NCBI GenBank assembly: GCA_004359425.1 | Contig: PTEU01000002.1 | Location: forward strand, 136,409-200,408 | Reading direction: 5' to 3' | Length of the DNA: 64,000 nucleotides | Origin: Ideonella sp. MAG2 | GTDB lineage: Bacteria; Pseudomonadota; Gammaproteobacteria; Burkholderiales; Burkholderiaceae_C | Shown: piece by piece, positions 60,987 through 64,000 of the stretch | Layout of the letters: every line of letters begins with the position of its first letter | Numbering within the stretch: the stretch's first letter is position 1 | Notes under the pieces: model-generated | Told to the model about the DNA's origin: nothing | Seen by the model: only the letters and a program-made list of their open reading frames with translations | Databases searched by the model: none | Position numbers and translations under genes: made by a program

Positions 60987-61562
60987 GGTGAAGCCCGCCA
61001 CACCGTTGCCCACGCTCAACATCAGCATGGTGGTCGGCCCGTAGAGCGCATAACCGGCTGCGACTTGCGTGCTGCCTGGCTGCATGAAGTCGGCCTCTTT
61101 GACATCGCGCCCTGTCTGGATCACTTCATCAGGCGCCCGCAAGATGGAGAAGATGCTGCCCACCGAGACATTCACGTCAATGTTGGACGAGCCATCCAGC
61201 GGGTCAAACACCAGCAGGTACTTGCCGCGCGGATAGTTGGCGGGGATCTGATAGGGCTCGGCCATCTCTTCAGACGCCAGACCGGCCAAGTGGCCGGACC
61301 ACTCGTTGCGACGGATGAACACCTCGTTGGACAGCACATCCAGCTTCTTCTGCACTTCGCCCTGCACATTGATGGCACCGCCCGCCAGCTCCACATCGCC
61401 GCTGCTGCCGCCCAACTCGCCCAAGGCCACCGCGCGTGCAATGGCTTTGCAGGCCAGTGAGACATCCAGCAGCAGCGCATTGAGCTCGCCACTGGCACCG
61501 GGAAAGCGGCGTCGCTGCTCGATCAAATATTGGGTCAGCGTGGACCGGTTAGACAAAGGCAT
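60957..61562 (-). pseudogene. cbbF: Fructose-1,6-bisphosphatase class I, C-terminus missing
   Basis: The first 193 residues are a normal class I FBPase: metal-binding [20 protein letters not shown] and [20 protein letters not shown]. After this the frame runs into eight foreign residues and a stop, because the next bases are cbbP (another frame). About 140-150 C-terminal residues, including the substrate-binding tail, are missing. An AGGAG lies 8 bases before the ATG. It follows cbbE. Confidence 0.88.
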
Positions 61563-61598
61563 GAAGGTCTCCTCAAGACATGAAATTCGGGTCTGTGC

Positions 61599-62276
61599 TC
61601 AGCGCGCCAACTCAGCACGCATGGCGGCGATGACGGCGGCATAGTCGGGGCGGCCAAAGATGGCGCTGCCCGCCACAAAGGTGTCCGCACCGGCGTCGGC
61701 CACGCGACGGATGTTGTCCGCATTGATGCCGCCGTCCACCTCCAAGCGAATGTCGCGGCCACTGGCCTCAATGCGCCGCCGTGCGGCCTCTGTTTTGCGC
61801 AAGGCGCTGTCGATGAAGCTCTGCCCCCCGAAGCCCGGGTTCACGCTCATGATCAGCACCAAGTCCACTTTGTCGATCACCCAGTCCAGCACGTCCAAGG
61901 GGGTAGCGGGGTTGAACACCAGGCCCGCCTTGCAGCCCGCACCTTGGATCAATTGCAAGGTGCGATCCACATGGGTCGAGGCGTCGGGGTGAAAGCTGAT
62001 CAGGTCAGCACCGGCCTTGGCAAAGGCCAGGGCCAAGTCATCCACCGGCTGCACCATCAAGTGCACATCCAGCGGCAGCGCCGTGCCATCGGGCCGCACG
62101 CAATGCGGCTTGATCGCCTGGGCCACGGCCGGGCCCATGGTGAGATTGGGCACATAGTGGTTGTCCATCACATCAAAGTGAATCCAATCAGCCCCGGCAG
62201 CGGCCACCGCCCGGACCTCCTCCCCGAGGCGGGCGAAGTCGGCGGACAGGATGCTGGGAGCGATGCGGTGGGTCAT
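61599..62276 (-). CDS. cbbE: Ribulose-phosphate 3-epimerase
   Basis: A 225-aa TIM-barrel enzyme interconverting ribulose-5-P and xylulose-5-[46 protein letters not shown] ([18 protein letters not shown]), [15 protein letters not shown] and [20 protein letters not shown] are the standard motifs. It is the first gene of the minus-strand cbb operon and faces cbbR across a 107-bp regulatory region. Complete. Confidence 0.95.
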   Translation of the reverse strand: MTHRIAPSILSADFARLGEEVRAVAAAGADWIHFDVMDNHYVPNLTMGPAVAQAIKPHCVRPDGTALPLDVHLMVQPVDDLALAFAKAGADLISFHPDASTHVDRTLQLIQGAGCKAGLVFNPATPLDVLDWVIDKVDLVLIMSVNPGFGGQSFIDSALRKTEAARRRIEASGRDIRLEVDGGINADNIRRVADAGADTFVAGSAIFGRPDYAAVIAAMRAELAR

Positions 62277-62332
62277 GGTCTTGCTCAGTCAATCGAAGGC
62301 ACACAGGGCAGGTGACACAATGTAGAGACCGG

Positions 62333-62353
62333 TTCATTTAAGGTAAATTCATT
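62333..62353. promoter_or_regulatory. CbbR-type operator region
   Basis: The cbbE-cbbR gap holds ttta-agg-taaa (62337-62347) and a ttcatt repeated at 15-bp spacing (62333, 62348). tta (62338-62340), N8, tca (62349-62351) fits the TNA-N7/8-TNA pattern described for CbbR boxes. The position in the divergent region is as expected. Confidence 0.5.
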
Positions 62354-62383
62354 CATCTTTGGCTTTTGATTCAGAGAAACTTA

Positions 62384-63334
62384 ATGAAGACCGTCACCTT
62401 CCGCCAACTCAGGGTCTTCACGGAGGTGGCGCGCCACCTGAGCTTTGTGCGCGCGGCCGAGAGCCTGCACCTCACGCCCCCCGCCGTGACCATGCAGGTC
62501 AAGGAGTTGGAAGGAGCCATTGAGCTGCCGCTGTTTGACCGCCAAGGCCGCAAAGTGGCGCTGACCACCGCTGGCGAGTACTTCTTGGTCTATGCCAAGC
62601 GCTTGCTGGCCACGCTCAAAGACGCCGACGACGCGATGGCGCGTTTTCGCAAGCTGGAGACCGGGCTGTTGACGGTGGGCCTGGTCAGCACGGCCAAGTA
62701 CTTTGTGCCACGCCTCCTGGTCAACTTCCGCCAAGAGCATCCGGGCGTGGAGGTCAAGCTCACCGTCAGTGCCAACCGCGAGCAATTGGTGACCCATATG
62801 GTCAATGGCGAGGTGGACTTGGCCATCATGGGCCGCCCCCCACGTGAGTTGGCCGCCCGCGCCGAGCCCTTTGCCGCCAACCCGCATGTGTTTGTGGCCC
62901 CACCCGGCCACCCTATCTTCCGCAGTGGTCACCCGCCCGTGTCGGCCTTGGCCGGCTTTCCGCTGATCGTGCGCGAGGCGGCCTCAGGCACCCGCGCCCT
63001 GATGGACCGCTTCTTTCAAGACCACCGGGTCGAGCCGCGCATTGCCATGGAGATGCCCAGCAACGAGACCATCAAGCAAGCCGTGATGGCCGGTATGGGC
63101 CTGAGCTTTCTGAGCCTGCACACCCTGGGGCTGGAGCTGAAAACGCGTGAGCTGGAGATCGTCAACGTTGAAGACACGCCAGTGATGCGCCTCTGGAACG
63201 TGGTGCACCTACAAAGCCGGGTGCTCTCGCCCGCCGCCGAGGCCTTTCGCTACTTCATCCTTGAAGAGGGCGAAAAGTACTTGGCGGCGCATGATGCGCC
63301 ATGGTTGAAAGCAAGCGGAGAAGCGGCTGCTTGA
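62384..63334 (+). CDS. cbbR: LysR-family regulator CbbR
   Basis: A 316-aa regulator. The N-terminal HTH is TFRQLRVFTEVARHLSFVRA (residues 4-23) followed by AESLHLTPPAVTMQVKELEG. The effector domain contains VGLVSTAKYFVPRLLVNFRQ, DLAIMGRPP and MGLSFLSLHTLGLEL, the CbbR subtype. ATG at 62384. Divergent from cbbE, it should activate the cbb operon when NADPH or other metabolites signal low carbon (family knowledge). Confidence 0.93.
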   Translation: MKTVTFRQLRVFTEVARHLSFVRAAESLHLTPPAVTMQVKELEGAIELPLFDRQGRKVALTTAGEYFLVYAKRLLATLKDADDAMARFRKLETGLLTVGLVSTAKYFVPRLLVNFRQEHPGVEVKLTVSANREQLVTHMVNGEVDLAIMGRPPRELAARAEPFAANPHVFVAPPGHPIFRSGHPPVSALAGFPLIVREAASGTRALMDRFFQDHRVEPRIAMEMPSNETIKQAVMAGMGLSFLSLHTLGLELKTRELEIVNVEDTPVMRLWNVVHLQSRVLSPAAEAFRYFILEEGEKYLAAHDAPWLKASGEAAA

Positions 63335-63397
63335 AGCGCTCCCAGGCGCAGGTGGCCTTCGCTCGAAACCGCTGAGGACGGGTGGCCCCGTCGCCAC

Positions 63398-63736
63398 TCA
63401 CATGCCCTGCAGGGGATGCGGCATGCGCCCATCCCCGTGGTGGCGCAGCACCTTAGCAATCACCACCTGGTAGCCCTTGAGCCAGCGCGCCTGCAAGGCC
63501 TTGGCCTCGCGGTGTTCGGGCAGAGCCATCAAGGCCTGGATGGCGGCCTCGTCGCGCCAGTAATAGACGTTGCAGATTTGGCCCGTGGTGGTGGAGGTCC
63601 AGCTCTCTTCGCCGATGTAGCCGGGCAGCGCACGGGCCGCTTGGGCAATGCGTTCATCCAGGGCGTGGAAGGCCGCGTCGTACTCGCCGGGCAGAAAGGT
63701 GAAGGTGGTGGTGTACATCGCTGCGCCCGTGTTCAT
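63398..63736 (-). CDS. Antibiotic biosynthesis monooxygenase (ABM)-domain protein
   Basis: A 112-aa ferredoxin-fold protein. MYTTTFTFLPGEYDAAFHAL, LPGYIGEESWTSTTTGQICN and VYYWRDEAAIQALMALPEHR fit ABM-type small oxygenases or heme-handling proteins. The ATG at 63736 overlaps the LysE stop (coupled); an internal ATG at 63718 is an alternative. Substrate unknown. Confidence 0.85.
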   Translation of the reverse strand: MNTGAAMYTTTFTFLPGEYDAAFHALDERIAQAARALPGYIGEESWTSTTTGQICNVYYWRDEAAIQALMALPEHREAKALQARWLKGYQVVIAKVLRHHGDGRMPHPLQGM

Positions 63737-64000
63737 TGAAAGGCTTGGCGCGCCAAGCTCACAGCCAGCACGCTCATCGTCAGGCCCACCACGCCGTCCA
63801 GCACCCGCCAGGCCAGCGGCTTGGCAAACAGCGGCGCCAAGGCCCGCGCACCATAGCCCAAGAGCACAAACCACAGCACACTGGCCCCACCGGCGCCCAG
63901 CAAGAAGGCGGCCTGCGTGCCCGCAGGCTGGCGTGCCCCCACCGCCCCCACCAGCACCACGGTGTCCAGGTAGACATGGGGGTTCAGGAGGCTCAACGTC
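63733..64000 (-). CDS. LysE/ArgO-type amino-acid exporter (partial, runs off the window)
   Basis: The last 88 codons of an inner-membrane exporter. The LysE signature SLLNPHVYLDTVVLVGAVG is present, followed by two hydrophobic helices (VLWFVLLGYGARALAPLF and DGVVGLTMSVLAVSLA). The N-terminal helices lie beyond 64000. Substrate likely arginine/lysine or another amino acid. Confidence 0.88.
   Translation of the reverse strand, partial: TLSLLNPHVYLDTVVLVGAVGARQPAGTQAAFLLGAGGASVLWFVLLGYGARALAPLFAKPLAWRVLDGVVGLTMSVLAVSLARQAFQ

Noticed and set aside
1..64000. CRISPR arrays, tRNA or rRNA genes, insertion sequences with transposases
   Set aside because: No regularly spaced repeats, cloverleaf-like sequences, rRNA-like stretches or transposase motifs were found on either strand by inspection.

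Overview
The window is about 62-65% G+C, packed with genes, and reads as a betaproteobacterium of the Burkholderiales, most likely Comamonadaceae (Limnohabitans/Rhodoferax-like). The basis is gene content: a Bug-type TctC receptor, a branched-chain amino-acid-type ABC operon flanked by two acyl-CoA ligases, gltIJKL, a FadB/FadA/acyl-CoA dehydrogenase operon, a sox thiosulfate-oxidation cluster and a Calvin-cycle cbb operon with a divergent cbbR. No rRNA, tRNA or CRISPR array was seen. The metabolism suggested is a heterotroph able to oxidise reduced sulfur and fix CO2; RuBisCO is not in the window.

Layout. 1-3.7 kb: end of tyrS, a broken FKBP isomerase, dtd, a TctC receptor, a cupin and a secreted HAF-repeat protein. 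3.7-12.5 kb (minus): fadD-like ligase, livGHMK, livF, a small protein and a PaaK-like ligase, with a stack of mutually exclusive hairpins between livK and livF. 12.6-14.3 kb: Crp/Fnr regulator and a sulfotransferase. 14.4-18.2 kb: gltLKJ and gltI with a LysR gene, the last two truncated into each other. 18.2-25.4 kb: ATM1-type ABC exporter, YciA thioesterase, several small enzymes, a VapBC-type pair and an SGNH hydrolase. 25.4-32.6 kb: beta-oxidation operon (TetR, acyl-CoA dehydrogenase, DUF2147, fadB, fadA, enoyl-CoA hydratase).

32.7-43 kb is an accessory island with patches of lower G+C: ParDE, an orphan Tsi6-type immunity gene, the C-terminal part of a frameshifted YD/RHS-type polymorphic toxin with its immunity gene, MqsRA with a near-canonical operator, TPR genes, a row of small immunity-like genes (one with an in-frame stop), and a second toxin fragment that combines a RelA/SpoT-like domain with a C-terminal HExxH metallopeptidase-like domain. 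Two direct repeats (about 145 bp and 27 bp) tie its parts together.

43-56.7 kb: metallo-beta-lactamase-fold hydrolase, methyltransferase, HNH nuclease, then soxCDYZAXB (+), a YeeE/YedE transporter, soxF and soxE (-), a thioredoxin-like protein, c-type cytochromes and a periplasmic rhodanese. 56.7-63.3 kb: cbbY, cbbA, cbbZ, cbbT, cbbP, cbbF and cbbE (-) with divergent cbbR. 63.4-64 kb: ABM monooxygenase and the end of a LysE exporter.

The most striking property is that many well-conserved genes (fkpA-like, gltI and its neighbouring lysR, fadB, soxC, a slyB-like gene and its neighbour, a metallohydrolase, cbbZ, cbbT, cbbF/cbbP, the toxins) lack an internal or terminal block at a single abrupt junction, while the sequence on both sides is still clean coding sequence. 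Either assembly gaps were closed without the missing sequence, or the genome is undergoing many recent deletions. Functional claims for those genes depend on which is true.
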